Source: Nocardioides marmorisolisilvae
GTDB lineage: Bacteria > Actinomycetota > Actinomycetes > Propionibacteriales > Nocardioidaceae
Assembly: GCF_031656915.1 (NCBI RefSeq)
Contig: NZ_CP134227.1
Location: 3,410,001 to 3,474,000 of the forward strand
Direction: 5' to 3'
Length of the DNA stretch: 64,000 nucleotides
A program made the translations under genes and the position numbers. This document shows, piece after piece, positions 52,286-61,074 of the stretch. The notes beneath the pieces are model-generated. The model was not told the DNA's origin. It worked only from the letters and a program-made list of their open reading frames with translations, and did no database searches. Within the stretch, counting starts at the first letter, position 1. Every line of letters begins with the position of its first letter.

Positions 52286-53151
52286 TGCGTCGCGCGGTCC
52301 CGCTGTGGCTGCTCGGCCTGCTGCTCGTCCTCGTCTCCGGGTGTGGGGTGGACCAGCACCAGGCTCCGGCGCCCCGACCGACGTACCACCGCTACGTCGC
52401 GCTCGGTGACACCTTCACCGCGGCGCCGTACACGGGCACCACCAAGCGCGCCCACGGCTGCCACCGCTCGACCGCGAACTACCCGACCCAGCTCGCCGAC
52501 GCGCTCGGCGCTCGGCTCACCGACGTCAGCTGTGACGGAGCGGACACCTCGTCGGTGCGCAAGCGACAGCACCTCGGCAAGCACCGGGTCGCGCCGCAGT
52601 TGGACGCGGTGCACCGCGACACCCAGCTGGTCACGATCAGTCTGGGCAGCAACGACGACAACCTGTTCACGCTCATCGGCAAGGCCTGCGGGCCCGCCGG
52701 AGCCGGCTGTCTGATGGAGCGCTACGAGCCGGCCCTGCTGCGGCTGATCGACCCGATCAGGCAGTCCCTCGATGACGCGATCAGGGCAGTACAGGACAAG
52801 GCGCCGGACGCACGCATCGTGGTCGTCGGCTACCCGCGACACGTCGCGGCGAAGCAGACCTGCAAGGCGCAGCCGAAGATGTCCAAGGCGGACCGCAAGG
52901 CGTGGCTCGAGGTCGACCAGGCGCTCGACCTCGCCGTGTCCCGCTCGGCCCGGGACACCGGTGCCGACTTCATCGACGTGTATGCCGCATCCAAGGGCCA
53001 CGGCATCTGCGCCAAGGAGCCGTGGGTGCGCGGCGAGCGGACCCACAAGAAGCCCGGCAAGCACGGCGGGGTGGCCTTCGGCCCGACCGCCGCCGAGCAG
53101 TCCGCGGTCGCGGCGATGATCCGTTCCGAACTCAAGACGCAGAGCGACTGA
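52285..53151 (+). CDS. SGNH-fold lipoprotein lacking catalytic Ser and His
   Basis: The 288-residue protein has a lipoprotein signal with lipobox LVSGC (C20). The SGNH block I reads ALGDTFTAAP, with Thr43 where the nucleophilic Ser (GDSxT) belongs. Block III keeps SLGSNDDN. The C-terminal block reads AFGPTAAEQ, where active enzymes have the His of a HP motif. So two triad residues are altered and hydrolase activity is doubtful. Four or more Cys may form disulfides, as in related Streptomyces SGNH lipases. Its ATG overlaps the upstream stop. Confidence 0.8.
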   Translation: MRRAVPLWLLGLLLVLVSGCGVDQHQAPAPRPTYHRYVALGDTFTAAPYTGTTKRAHGCHRSTANYPTQLADALGARLTDVSCDGADTSSVRKRQHLGKHRVAPQLDAVHRDTQLVTISLGSNDDNLFTLIGKACGPAGAGCLMERYEPALLRLIDPIRQSLDDAIRAVQDKAPDARIVVVGYPRHVAAKQTCKAQPKMSKADRKAWLEVDQALDLAVSRSARDTGADFIDVYAASKGHGICAKEPWVRGERTHKKPGKHGGVAFGPTAAEQSAVAAMIRSELKTQSD

Positions 53152-53227
53152 ACGCCCTAGACTCACCGATCCGGGGAGGACTTCGAGACGGGCGCGCAAT
53201 CGCCTCCGAGCAGACGTCGAGGTGCAG

Positions 53228-54877
53228 ATGGATCCCGAGCCCGGGGCAGTGCTTGGCCGTTACGAGATCATCCGGGAGATCGGTCGCGGCCCGATGGGTG
53301 TGGTCCATGCCTCCCGGCATGTCGACAGTGGCGAGACGGTCGCGCTGAAGCTGCTCCGTCCCGCCGTGCCGATCACCGATGAGGTGCGGCGGCGGATCCG
53401 CGACGAGCTCCGCGCGCTGGTCGCGCACGGGACGCCGCACCTGCTCGCCGCCCGGGAGTTCGGGATGCACCAGGGCCGGCTGTTCGTGGTCAGCCCGCTC
53501 AGCACAGCGGGCAGTCTCCAGCGTCGCCTCGACGAGCAGGGACCGCTCGCGCGCGGGGCGGCGATCATGCTCTGCCTGCGGGTGACCGACGCGTTGGCGA
53601 TCGCGCACGACGCCGGGGTGGGTCACGGCGGTGTCAAGCCGACCAACGTGCTGCGCGGCACCAGCAACGGCCGCAGCCTCACCCAGCTCGCCGACTTCGG
53701 CGCGGTCCTGCGCAGCCAGGACTGGCTGGTCCCGGATGCCGCTTCGTCGTACGACGGCTACACCGCACCCGAGCTGCTCGCCGGCGGGTCCGTGGACGAG
53801 CGCAGCGACCTCTACTCGGTGGGCTGTCTGCTGCACGCGGCGTTGGTCGGCACGCCACCGACGCCCGGCGGGCCCAGCCTGGCTCGCGAGGACGAGATCG
53901 ACGATGCGATCGCGGCGCTGGTGCGTCGGGCGGTGCGGGAGGCCCCTGCAGAACGCTTCTCCGGCTTCGCCGAGCTCACCGCCGAGCTCCGCGGCCTGGT
54001 CGTCGCGCTTCGGCCCCCCGGTGCCGGTGAGTCCGCCCCGATGCCGGTGCCGGAGGCCGGGCCAGCCGCGGCGCCGGTGGAGCCGGTGGGGCCGACGTCC
54101 GGTGGCGTCGACCCCGCGCCCGAGCACACGGCGCCGCTCGCCGTAGTTGCGGAATCCTTGGCAGCGCGCGGCGGGAGCGTCTCGGCGGATGCCGAAAAGG
54201 AGGCCAGGCCGAGTCGAGCCCGCGGCCGTCGTACCCGGGTGGTCATCGTGGGGCTCGCCGCGCTCGCACTGCTCACCGCCGCCGGCTCCTGGGCGTGGGG
54301 GCAGTCCCACGACCGTGGGGGCGACCCACCGCACCAGAAGGCGGTGACCACGCTGGGGGTTCCGACGGTCGCGGCGAGGCCGGCGTACCGGAGTGTGGTG
54401 TTCACCGTGGCCGCCGCGGCAGCCGACGGGGTCGTGGAGGTCAACCGCGGCTCCGGCTGGGAGCAGGCACCCTCCGGGACCGTCAAAGTGCCCACCGCGA
54501 TGGGCGGACAGCGCGCCTGCCTGCGCGCCCGCATCAGCAACGGCGACGAGCACGGCGACGTCGCGCGGGCCTGCGGGAAGAGCGCGCCACCCACGCTGCG
54601 CACCGTCCGCGTGCACCCGGACTGCCTGATCGACGGCCAGTACACCCAGGTCTGCTACCAGCTCCAGGCCCGTGGGTACCGCCCGGGAAGCGACCCGGTG
54701 CTCTCGTTCGAGGTCGACGGCACGCTCGCAGGCACGGTGTCGGTGCCGATCGATCGTCGTGGCACCGGCGAGCTGCCGGATGGACAGCACTTCCACTTCG
54801 CCGACACCGACGCGGGCAAGACCGCCAAGGTCAGCCTCGGGGGGACGGACTTCAGCTGGACGGTCGCCAGCAGGTAG
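53228..54877 (+). CDS. Pseudokinase of the Ser/Thr kinase (PknB-like) family with outer domain
   Basis: The 549-residue protein has a kinase-like domain (about 10-265), a linker rich in Pro and Ala, one membrane helix (VVIVGLAALALLTAAGSWAW, near 337-357) and a C-terminal domain outside the cell. The glycine loop reads GRGPMG, K41 of VALK is present and DFG is intact (156-158), but the HRD catalytic loop reads HGGVKPTN (133-140): the catalytic Asp is Gly. It should not phosphorylate by the usual route and may be a sensor or scaffold. Start ATG at 53228; a GTG lies two codons upstream. Confidence 0.8.
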   Translation: MDPEPGAVLGRYEIIREIGRGPMGVVHASRHVDSGETVALKLLRPAVPITDEVRRRIRDELRALVAHGTPHLLAAREFGMHQGRLFVVSPLSTAGSLQRRLDEQGPLARGAAIMLCLRVTDALAIAHDAGVGHGGVKPTNVLRGTSNGRSLTQLADFGAVLRSQDWLVPDAASSYDGYTAPELLAGGSVDERSDLYSVGCLLHAALVGTPPTPGGPSLAREDEIDDAIAALVRRAVREAPAERFSGFAELTAELRGLVVALRPPGAGESAPMPVPEAGPAAAPVEPVGPTSGGVDPAPEHTAPLAVVAESLAARGGSVSADAEKEARPSRARGRRTRVVIVGLAALALLTAAGSWAWGQSHDRGGDPPHQKAVTTLGVPTVAARPAYRSVVFTVAAAAADGVVEVNRGSGWEQAPSGTVKVPTAMGGQRACLRARISNGDEHGDVARACGKSAPPTLRTVRVHPDCLIDGQYTQVCYQLQARGYRPGSDPVLSFEVDGTLAGTVSVPIDRRGTGELPDGQHFHFADTDAGKTAKVSLGGTDFSWTVASR

Positions 54878-54980
54878 CGGCTCACCTGCGCCGGCCGCGG
54901 TATCGACGGATCGCGATCTGAGCCCATGGTCCTTCCAGATGGACCCGCACTCCGAGCGTCCCGAACATGTGCCTATACTA

Positions 54981-54996
54981 TCGAACACACGTGCGA
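54981..54996. promoter_or_regulatory. LexA-box-like sequence with no obvious target gene
   Basis: TCGAACACACGTGCGA matches the actinobacterial SOS box TCGAAC-N4-GTTCGA at 11 of 12 fixed positions. A second TATCGAAC lies 30 bp on (55009-55016). The 226-bp gap around it separates two convergent genes and no credible reading frame starts here, so it may be a relict promoter. Apart from this local AT-rich patch the gap shows nothing else. Confidence 0.35.
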
Positions 54997-55103
54997 TGTC
55001 CAAGACATTATCGAACCTGTGGACGGTGCCGCCGCAGCGGCAGCGCGCCTCCACGGGAGCGCGGCGCCCAGGCCGACCGCTCTCGCCCCTGTGACCCGAA
55101 CGA

Positions 55104-56852
55104 TCAGCCGATGCCGGTGCCTCCGCCACCACCGCCGGTCGAACCGCCACCAGACCCGCCGGTGGAACCGCCCGACGACCCGCCACCGGTGCTCGGCGAC
55201 GGTGCCGGCTTGGGCTTGGGGCTGGGTGTCGGGGTCGGCGCAGGAAGCGGCTTGGGCTTCGGCTTGACCCGCAGTCTGAACGTCGGCGAGTGGCCGCTGA
55301 GCTGGTACCCGGACGCGACAACGACGACCCGCAGCTTCCACCTGCCCGCCTTCGTGGCCACAGCCTTCAGCCGGAAGGCGCCGTGCCGACCGGTGCCGGT
55401 GCGCTCGATCGTGCGCCAGTGGCCCCCGACCTTGTGCTGCAGCTTCACCAGCACGCCGCGCTGACGGACGCTTGCTGTGCCGGTGACCCTGAACCGCTTG
55501 CCCGCGACGATCGCGCGCTTCACCAGCCCGGCGGTCACCGCGGTCGGCTCGCGGACCACCAGCGTGCTGGCCCGCGCGCTGGCGCCGAGGTTGCCGGCGA
55601 AGTCGTCGACGCTGGCTCGCAGCAGCGATGGGCCGGTCGTGGTGGCGCGGCCGACGTAGCGGAAGGTGCCGTCGGCGGTGGTCGTGGCGCTGCCGATCCG
55701 CTGCCAGCTGCCCTTCACCAGACGTTGCACCGTGACGGCAGTGCTGGCTCGCGCGGGCAGCACCGTGCCGGTCATGGTGTAGCGCTGGCCCTTGAGGAGC
55801 TTGCGCTGCAGGAGCCGTCCGGTGATCGTGCCCTGCACGGTCACGGTGACCGGGCTGGAGACGCTGGGTGCCAGGTCGTCGTTGCCCGGGAAGGACCAGC
55901 GGTAGTCGGTCGTGCCGTCGGGTCGCACCTGCACTCCGGCCGGGTTGTCGAGCGGCACAGTGCCCACGGTGGTGAACGAGCTCGCGCCGTACGGACGCGC
56001 CTGCAGATTCACCGCTCCGGTCGTGATCGCGGCACCCGACGGAGTCGTCGTGACCGCGCCGGTCAGGGTGGTGCCCGACCCGGGGTCGACGACGGAGTCG
56101 GCGGCGGCCAGCGAGGTCGCGGTGAGGGTGTTCTCCAGGTCGTACGACGTGGTGGAGCCGCTCTCGGCCAGGCTGATGTGGTCCAGCTGGACGGGGCCGC
56201 CGGTGCACCCGAACTGGTAGGAGAGCAGCATCGGGGCGGCGTACGACCGCGCGTTGGTGAAGTTCGCGACGGACTGCGGCTGATTGGTCGGATCGAGGAA
56301 GCTCTTCGGGTTGACCGGCGTCCAGTCCTTGCCGAAGTACCGCTTGTGCTCCCACCACAGCATCGAGGCACTGGCGTCGATCGTGTGCCACGCGGCGTCG
56401 GCGTAGTTGAGCTCGGCCACCCCGACGTAGAAGTCGTCCGGGTTCGCCGGGTTGGGGTAGTAGGCGAGCAGCCGACCGGCCAGCCCCGCCGCCGTGGTGC
56501 CGCGTGCGTGGATCCCGAATCCGGTCAAGGTGCCCGGCGCGTTGGCGGTGAACACCGGGCCGCCCTGGACGCTCGACGGCGGCGCGTACTGCCAGGCGAT
56601 GTCGCCACCCGACTCCCCGGGCACCATCGTGCGGGTGCCGGCGACGCTGGACGAGTCGTCGTCCAGCGCCTGGTGCACAGGGTCGGGCTCGGTGGTCGGG
56701 CAGGCGCTGCTCCAGAACCCGGTCCCGTCCGGCGGGGTCGCGGGCCGCCAGGTGATCGTCGTGCTGCCGGCGGCCAGGGCGGCGGGCCCGAGTGCGGCCT
56801 GCCCCACCAGTACGGCGGCGGCCGCCACCAGCCCGATCGCGGATCGACGCAT
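55104..56852 (-). CDS. Large secreted Ig-like repeat protein with Pro- and Gly-rich tail
   Basis: The 582-residue protein has a signal peptide ([22 protein letters not shown]), a domain of about 200 residues with AWQYAPPSSVQGGPVFTANAPG and SYQFGCTGGPVQLDH, then several beta-sandwich Ig-like domains (VTTTPSGAAITTGAVNLQ; GQRYTMTGTVLPARASTAVTVQ; GKRFRVTGTASVRQRGVLVKLQ). The C-terminal tail is KPKPKPLPAPTP-like followed by a GGGS/GSTGG run. No LPXTG or membrane anchor is visible, so it is probably released. Function unknown. Confidence 0.75.
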   Translation of the reverse strand: MRRSAIGLVAAAAVLVGQAALGPAALAAGSTTITWRPATPPDGTGFWSSACPTTEPDPVHQALDDDSSSVAGTRTMVPGESGGDIAWQYAPPSSVQGGPVFTANAPGTLTGFGIHARGTTAAGLAGRLLAYYPNPANPDDFYVGVAELNYADAAWHTIDASASMLWWEHKRYFGKDWTPVNPKSFLDPTNQPQSVANFTNARSYAAPMLLSYQFGCTGGPVQLDHISLAESGSTTSYDLENTLTATSLAAADSVVDPGSGTTLTGAVTTTPSGAAITTGAVNLQARPYGASSFTTVGTVPLDNPAGVQVRPDGTTDYRWSFPGNDDLAPSVSSPVTVTVQGTITGRLLQRKLLKGQRYTMTGTVLPARASTAVTVQRLVKGSWQRIGSATTTADGTFRYVGRATTTGPSLLRASVDDFAGNLGASARASTLVVREPTAVTAGLVKRAIVAGKRFRVTGTASVRQRGVLVKLQHKVGGHWRTIERTGTGRHGAFRLKAVATKAGRWKLRVVVVASGYQLSGHSPTFRLRVKPKPKPLPAPTPTPSPKPKPAPSPSTGGGSSGGSTGGSGGGSTGGGGGGTGIG

Positions 56853-57032
56853 CAGTCATGCCGTTTCGTCGCGGCTCCCCGTGAGCGCCCACCCTGGCGC
56901 GAGCCCGTACCCGGAACGCATCGAAGACCGCCGAGGTTACGGCTGTCGTCGCAGCGATGCATCACAGCGGGCGCGGTGGGAGGCGACGCGAGAGGCCCCG
57001 TGAGAGGCGCCCGTGGTCCCCGAACGTGGGGG

Positions 57033-57056
57033 CCGGGCGTGCGGGCCGACGCCCGG
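57033..57056. other. Hairpin just upstream of ligD
   Basis: CCGGGCGT and ACGCCCGG form a perfect 8-bp stem with an 8-base loop, ending 14 bp before the ligD ATG. It may affect translation or end upstream transcription. The rest of the 218-bp gap between the divergent secreted protein and ligD shows no other feature I can support. Confidence 0.45.
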
Positions 57057-57070
57057 GGTACGCCACTCCC

Positions 57071-58744
57071 ATGAGTCGCAAGCACGCCGACGACCGGCTC
57101 GCGGCGTACCGCGGCAAGCGCGACTTCGACACGAGCGCCGAGCCCTCGGGCGTTCGCGACGACCCCGGTGCCGTCGGACAAGCCCGCCCCGGTGCCCGCC
57201 AGTTCGTCGTCCAGCGGCACCGCGCGCAGAGCCGCCATTACGACCTCCGCCTGGAGATCGACGGGGTGCTGGTGAGCTGGGCGGTGCCCAAGGGCCCCAC
57301 GCTCGACCCGTCGGTGCGCAGACTGGCCATGCATGTCGAGGACCATCCGCTGGAGTACGCCGACTTCGAGGGCGTCATCCCCCGCGGCGAGTACGGCGGC
57401 GGCGACGTCATCGTCTGGGACCGCGGCACCTGGGAGCCGCATGGCACCGACGACCCGGCCCGGGCGGTGGCCGACGGTGAGCTGCACGCGGACGTGCACG
57501 GCGAGAAGCTGCGCGGCCGGCTGGTCCTGGTCCGCCGGTCGGCGGCCGAGGACGGCAAGGAGCCGTGGTTCCTGGTGCACAAGCATGACGAGTTCGCGGT
57601 CGAGGGATGGGATCCCGAGGACCACCCCAGGTCGGTGACCAGCGGCCGCACCAACGAGGAGGTCCGGGTGGCCCCGGACAGCCGCTGGCACGGCGACCGG
57701 CCGGCGGCCCAGGCGGAGGAGAGGGTGGCCACGCAGCCACGTCAAGAAGCCGAGTCCGCAGCGGTGCCGCCGACCGCCGACGACCTCGCCGCACTCGACG
57801 ATCTGGGTGACGGCGGCACCTGGGACGTGTTCGGGCGACGCCTGGAGGTCACCCACCTCGACAAACGACTGTTTCCCGGTCGGGATGGGGAGCCCCCGGT
57901 GACCAAGCGCGACTTCTTGAGGTACGTCGCTCAGGTGGCACCCGTGTCCGTCCCCCATCTCGAGGGTCGTGCGCTCAACCTGCATCGCTATCCCGACGGC
58001 GCGGATCCGGAGCGCGTGCGCGGCAAGGGGGACTCCGGAGGCGGCTTCTGGCACAAGGAGCTTCCCGACCACGCGCCGGACTGGATCGGTCGCTGGGACA
58101 ACCCGCTCGCCGATGCGGGAACCACCCAGACCTACCTCGTGGTCGATGAGCCGGCGGCGCTGCTCTGGGCCGCGAACTTCGGCGCGCTCGAGTGGCATCC
58201 GTGGACCTCGCGCACCGACGAGCCGGAGTGCCCGACCTTCGCGCTGTTCGACATCGACCCGGGGGAGAGCACCAGCTGGGAGCAGATCCTGGAGCTGGCC
58301 CGACTCCACCGCACCGCCCTCGAGCAGCTCGGACTGCGGTCGTATCCGAAGGTCACCGGCTCGCGGGGCATCCAGGTGTCGGTGCCGATCCGGGCGAACG
58401 CCAGCTTCGAGGAAACCCGCGGCTGGGTAGAGCAGGTCTCGCGGACGGTCGGGAAGATCCACCCGGAGCTGGTCAGTTGGAAGTGGCAGCGCAAGGACCG
58501 TGGCGGCCGGGCACGTCTGGACCACACCCAGAACGCGATCAACAAGACCCTGGTGGCGCCGTACTCGACCCGGCCCCGGGCCCGTGCGCCGGTGAGCATG
58601 CCGATCGGCTGGCACGAGCTGGACGATCCGGAGCTGCGACCGGACCGCTGGACGATCCGGACCGCGCCCGCGCGGCTCGCCGAGGTCGGTGACCTGTTCC
58701 GCGGAGCACTGGTGCACGACCAGGCCCTGCCCGCCTTCCGCTGA
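57071..58744 (+). CDS. ligD: LigD-type protein with phosphoesterase and polymerase domains, no ligase domain
   Basis: The 557-residue protein has the LigD 3'-phosphoesterase domain first (FVVQRHRAQSRHYDLRLE to about 190; GVIPRGEYGGGDVIVWDRG) and then the archaeo-eukaryotic primase-like polymerase domain (EVTHLDKRLFPG; DIDPGE metal site in LFDIDPGEST; KVTGSRGIQVSVPI). The ATP-dependent ligase domain of full LigD is absent, so a separate ligase would be needed for end joining. No Ku gene is in view. ung follows after 16 bp, suggesting a small DNA-repair unit. ATG at 57071. Confidence 0.9.
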   Translation: MSRKHADDRLAAYRGKRDFDTSAEPSGVRDDPGAVGQARPGARQFVVQRHRAQSRHYDLRLEIDGVLVSWAVPKGPTLDPSVRRLAMHVEDHPLEYADFEGVIPRGEYGGGDVIVWDRGTWEPHGTDDPARAVADGELHADVHGEKLRGRLVLVRRSAAEDGKEPWFLVHKHDEFAVEGWDPEDHPRSVTSGRTNEEVRVAPDSRWHGDRPAAQAEERVATQPRQEAESAAVPPTADDLAALDDLGDGGTWDVFGRRLEVTHLDKRLFPGRDGEPPVTKRDFLRYVAQVAPVSVPHLEGRALNLHRYPDGADPERVRGKGDSGGGFWHKELPDHAPDWIGRWDNPLADAGTTQTYLVVDEPAALLWAANFGALEWHPWTSRTDEPECPTFALFDIDPGESTSWEQILELARLHRTALEQLGLRSYPKVTGSRGIQVSVPIRANASFEETRGWVEQVSRTVGKIHPELVSWKWQRKDRGGRARLDHTQNAINKTLVAPYSTRPRARAPVSMPIGWHELDDPELRPDRWTIRTAPARLAEVGDLFRGALVHDQALPAFR

Positions 58745-58760
58745 GCACTAGCCTGCCCGT

Positions 58761-59480
58761 GTGAGTGCACTTGCCGGACTCGTGGCGAAGGGGCTCGTCG
58801 CCCCCGACTGGGCCGAGGCGCTCGCGCCGGTCGATGAGCAGATCGGTCTGATGGGGCAGTTCCTGCGCACCGAGCTGGCCGCCGGACGCGGCTACCTGCC
58901 GCACGGCGCCCACATCCTGCGGGCCTTCCAGCGACCGATGGCCGACGTGCGGGTGCTGATCGTCGGTCAGGATCCCTACCCCACGCCGGGGCATCCGGTG
59001 GGGCTGAGCTTCTCGGTCGCCGGCGACGTCCGGCCGCTGCCCAAGAGCCTGGTCAACATCTTCCGCGAGCTGGTCGACGACCTCGGCGTCCCGGTGCCAC
59101 GCGACGGTGACCTGTCCGCCTGGGCCGACCACGGGGTGATGCTGCTCAACCGCAGCCTCACGGTCTGCCCGGGGCGTCCCAACAGCCACCGCGGCAAGGG
59201 CTGGGAGCCCGTGACCGAGCAGGCGATCAGGGCCCTGGTGGCGCGCGGAGGACCGCTCGCCGCCATCTTGTGGGGGCGTGACGCGCAGTCGCTCAAGCCG
59301 ATGCTCGGGTCGGTGCCGTACGTCGAGTCGCCGCACCCCAGCCCGCTCTCGGCGCACCGGGGGTTCTTCGGCTCCCGGCCGTTCAGCCGGGTCAACCAGC
59401 TGGTCGTCGACCAGGGCGGCCAGCCGGTCGACTGGGCTCTGCCCGCGATGCGCCCCCAGCCCACCCTCCCCACGCAGTAG
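58761..59480 (+). CDS. ung: Uracil-DNA glycosylase (family 1)
   Basis: The 239-residue enzyme has the water-activating motif [11 protein letters not shown] with D71, the uracil-binding [12 protein letters not shown], and the DNA-intercalation motif [19 protein letters not shown]. It removes uracil from DNA as the first step of base excision repair. GTG start at 58761, 16 bp after ligD. A strong symmetrical hairpin follows the stop. Confidence 0.96.
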   Translation: MSALAGLVAKGLVAPDWAEALAPVDEQIGLMGQFLRTELAAGRGYLPHGAHILRAFQRPMADVRVLIVGQDPYPTPGHPVGLSFSVAGDVRPLPKSLVNIFRELVDDLGVPVPRDGDLSAWADHGVMLLNRSLTVCPGRPNSHRGKGWEPVTEQAIRALVARGGPLAAILWGRDAQSLKPMLGSVPYVESPHPSPLSAHRGFFGSRPFSRVNQLVVDQGGQPVDWALPAMRPQPTLPTQ

Positions 59481-59482
59481 TC

Positions 59483-59528
59483 CCTCACGTCCGAGTGGGC
59501 GAGGCGAACGCACCACTCGGACGTGAGG
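59483..59528. terminator. Bidirectional hairpin between ung and the MFS gene
   Basis: CCTCACGTCCGAGTGG and its exact complement form a perfect 16-bp stem around a 14-base loop, in the gap between two convergent genes. It starts 2 bases after the ung stop and ends 13 before the MFS stop. The sequence is unrelated to the other convergent-gene elements. Confidence 0.8.
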
Positions 59529-59541
59529 ACCGGTCGGCTGC

Positions 59542-60981
59542 TCAGGCAGCGAGCTCGAGCTCGTCGGGGGCCGGAGCCTCGTCGGCCGTGGACGGCCCGC
59601 GGCGCTGCCGGAGCAGGACGCCGGCGAGGCCGAGCGCGACGATCACGAAGGCCGCGGCGGTGAGGAAGGTCCCCGACAGGCCCGGGACGACCTCGCCGGG
59701 CACGCTGCCCGATGCGTAGACGGTGACCAGCACCGCCAGGCCGAGCGCGCCACCGACCTGCTGTCCCATCTGCAGCAGCCCCGAGGCCGAGCCGGCCCGA
59801 TCGGGGTCGACGCCGGTGAGCATCGCCACGGTCAACGGCATGAAGCCCAGGCCCGCGCCGATGCCGGTCAGCACCATCGGTCCGAGCAGCCCGCCGAGAT
59901 AGGTGCTGCCTGTGTCCACCCCCGCGAGCCACAGGTTCGAGACCGTCACCAGGCTCAGCCCGGTCATCACCAGGGGGCGTACGCCGAGCGCGCCGACCAG
60001 CCGCGGGGTGACCCTCGAGGTCGCGAAGATGAGCACCGTCAGCGGCAGGAAGGCGAAGCCCGACTCCAGCGCGCCGTACCCCAGCACGGTGTGCATGAAC
60101 TGCACCATGAAGTAGAAGAAGGAGAACTGCGCGCCGACGAAGAGCGCCATCACCGTCACCGCGCCCGCGCGCATCGGGTTGCGCAGCAGGCCCAACGACA
60201 GCAGCGGAGCGGTGACCCGGAGCTCGGTGGTCACGAACGTGGCGAGCAGCAGGGCGGCCAGCGCAAACGCGCCGAGGGTCCCGGCCGAGGCCCAGCCGTG
60301 GTCGGGTGCGTGGATGAATCCGAACACCAGGCTGGCCGAGCCGGCGGTCGCGGTGAGCGCCCCGGTCAGGTCGAACCGTCCGTGCTGGCGGTGCGTCTCG
60401 TCGACGAACCTTGGCACCAGGACGAGTACGACGAGGGCGATCGGCACGTTGACGATCAGTGAGAACCGCCATGAGGCGTAGCCGGTCAGCGTGCCGCCCA
60501 GGATGAGGCCGAGCGAGCCACCGGCCGAGGAGACCGCGCTGAACAACGCGAGAGCGCGGTTCCGGGCGGACTGGTCGGGAGCAGACGTGGTGATCAGAGC
60601 GAGGACGTTGGGCGCGGCCACTGCGGCGCCGACGCCCTGCAGGGCACGCGAGACCACGAGCACGGTCGCGTCCGGGGCGAGGCCACTAACCAGCGAGCCG
60701 AGCGCGAACACCGCGACGCCGGCGAGGAAGGTGCGCCGCCGGCCGAACACGTCGCCGAGGCGGCCACCGAGCAGGAGCAGCCCGCCGAAGGCGAGCGTGT
60801 AGGCGTTGAGCACCCACGAGAGGGTGGACGGGGTGAAGCCGAGGTCGGCCCGGATCTTCGGGAGCGCCACGTTCACCACGGTCATGTCGAGGATCAGCAT
60901 CAACTGGACGGCCAGGATCAGGCCGAGGCCGATGCCGGTGCGACGGCTGGGCGCGATCTGCACCGCAGCGGACTGGGACAT
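59542..60981 (-). CDS. MFS transporter, DHA2 family, TetR-controlled
   Basis: The 479-residue protein has 14 predicted helices with LMLILDMTVVNVALPKI in helix 1, GGRLGDVFGRRRTFLAG (motif A), SRALQGVGAAVAAPNVLALI and SLGLILGGTL (motif C). It probably exports drugs or metabolites. ATG at 60981 has AAGGAG upstream. Two CGGAGA/TCTCCG operators and a divergent TetR gene in the 93-bp gap make this a typical self-contained resistance unit; the inducer is unknown. The C-terminus is acidic. Confidence 0.9.
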   Translation of the reverse strand: MSQSAAVQIAPSRRTGIGLGLILAVQLMLILDMTVVNVALPKIRADLGFTPSTLSWVLNAYTLAFGGLLLLGGRLGDVFGRRRTFLAGVAVFALGSLVSGLAPDATVLVVSRALQGVGAAVAAPNVLALITTSAPDQSARNRALALFSAVSSAGGSLGLILGGTLTGYASWRFSLIVNVPIALVVLVLVPRFVDETHRQHGRFDLTGALTATAGSASLVFGFIHAPDHGWASAGTLGAFALAALLLATFVTTELRVTAPLLSLGLLRNPMRAGAVTVMALFVGAQFSFFYFMVQFMHTVLGYGALESGFAFLPLTVLIFATSRVTPRLVGALGVRPLVMTGLSLVTVSNLWLAGVDTGSTYLGGLLGPMVLTGIGAGLGFMPLTVAMLTGVDPDRAGSASGLLQMGQQVGGALGLAVLVTVYASGSVPGEVVPGLSGTFLTAAAFVIVALGLAGVLLRQRRGPSTADEAPAPDELELAA

Positions 60982-61005
60982 CGAGACTCCTTGAGGTATG
61001 TTTAG

Positions 61006-61020
61006 CGGAGAGGTTCTCCG
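61006..61020. promoter_or_regulatory. TetR operator 1
   Basis: CGGAGA-GGT-TCTCCG is a perfect palindrome, 25 bp from the MFS start. It has the same half-sites and 3-bp spacing as operator 2, 31 bp away centre to centre, about three helical turns. Confidence 0.75.
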
Positions 61021-61036
61021 GTTGAGGATCAACGAT

Positions 61037-61053
61037 ACGGAGACTGTCTCCGT
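61037..61053. promoter_or_regulatory. TetR operator 2
   Basis: ACGGAGA-CTG-TCTCCGT is a perfect 7-bp palindrome 21 bp upstream of the TetR start. Together with operator 1 it allows the regulator to control both itself and the exporter. Confidence 0.78.
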
Positions 61054-61074
61054 TTAGCAAGGAGTTTTTTCGCG

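Noticed and set aside
55104-55200. Gly-rich tail of the secreted protein as an LPXTG wall anchor or collagen-like repeat
   Set aside because: No LPXTG, no following membrane helix with basic end, and no regular G-x-y triplets.
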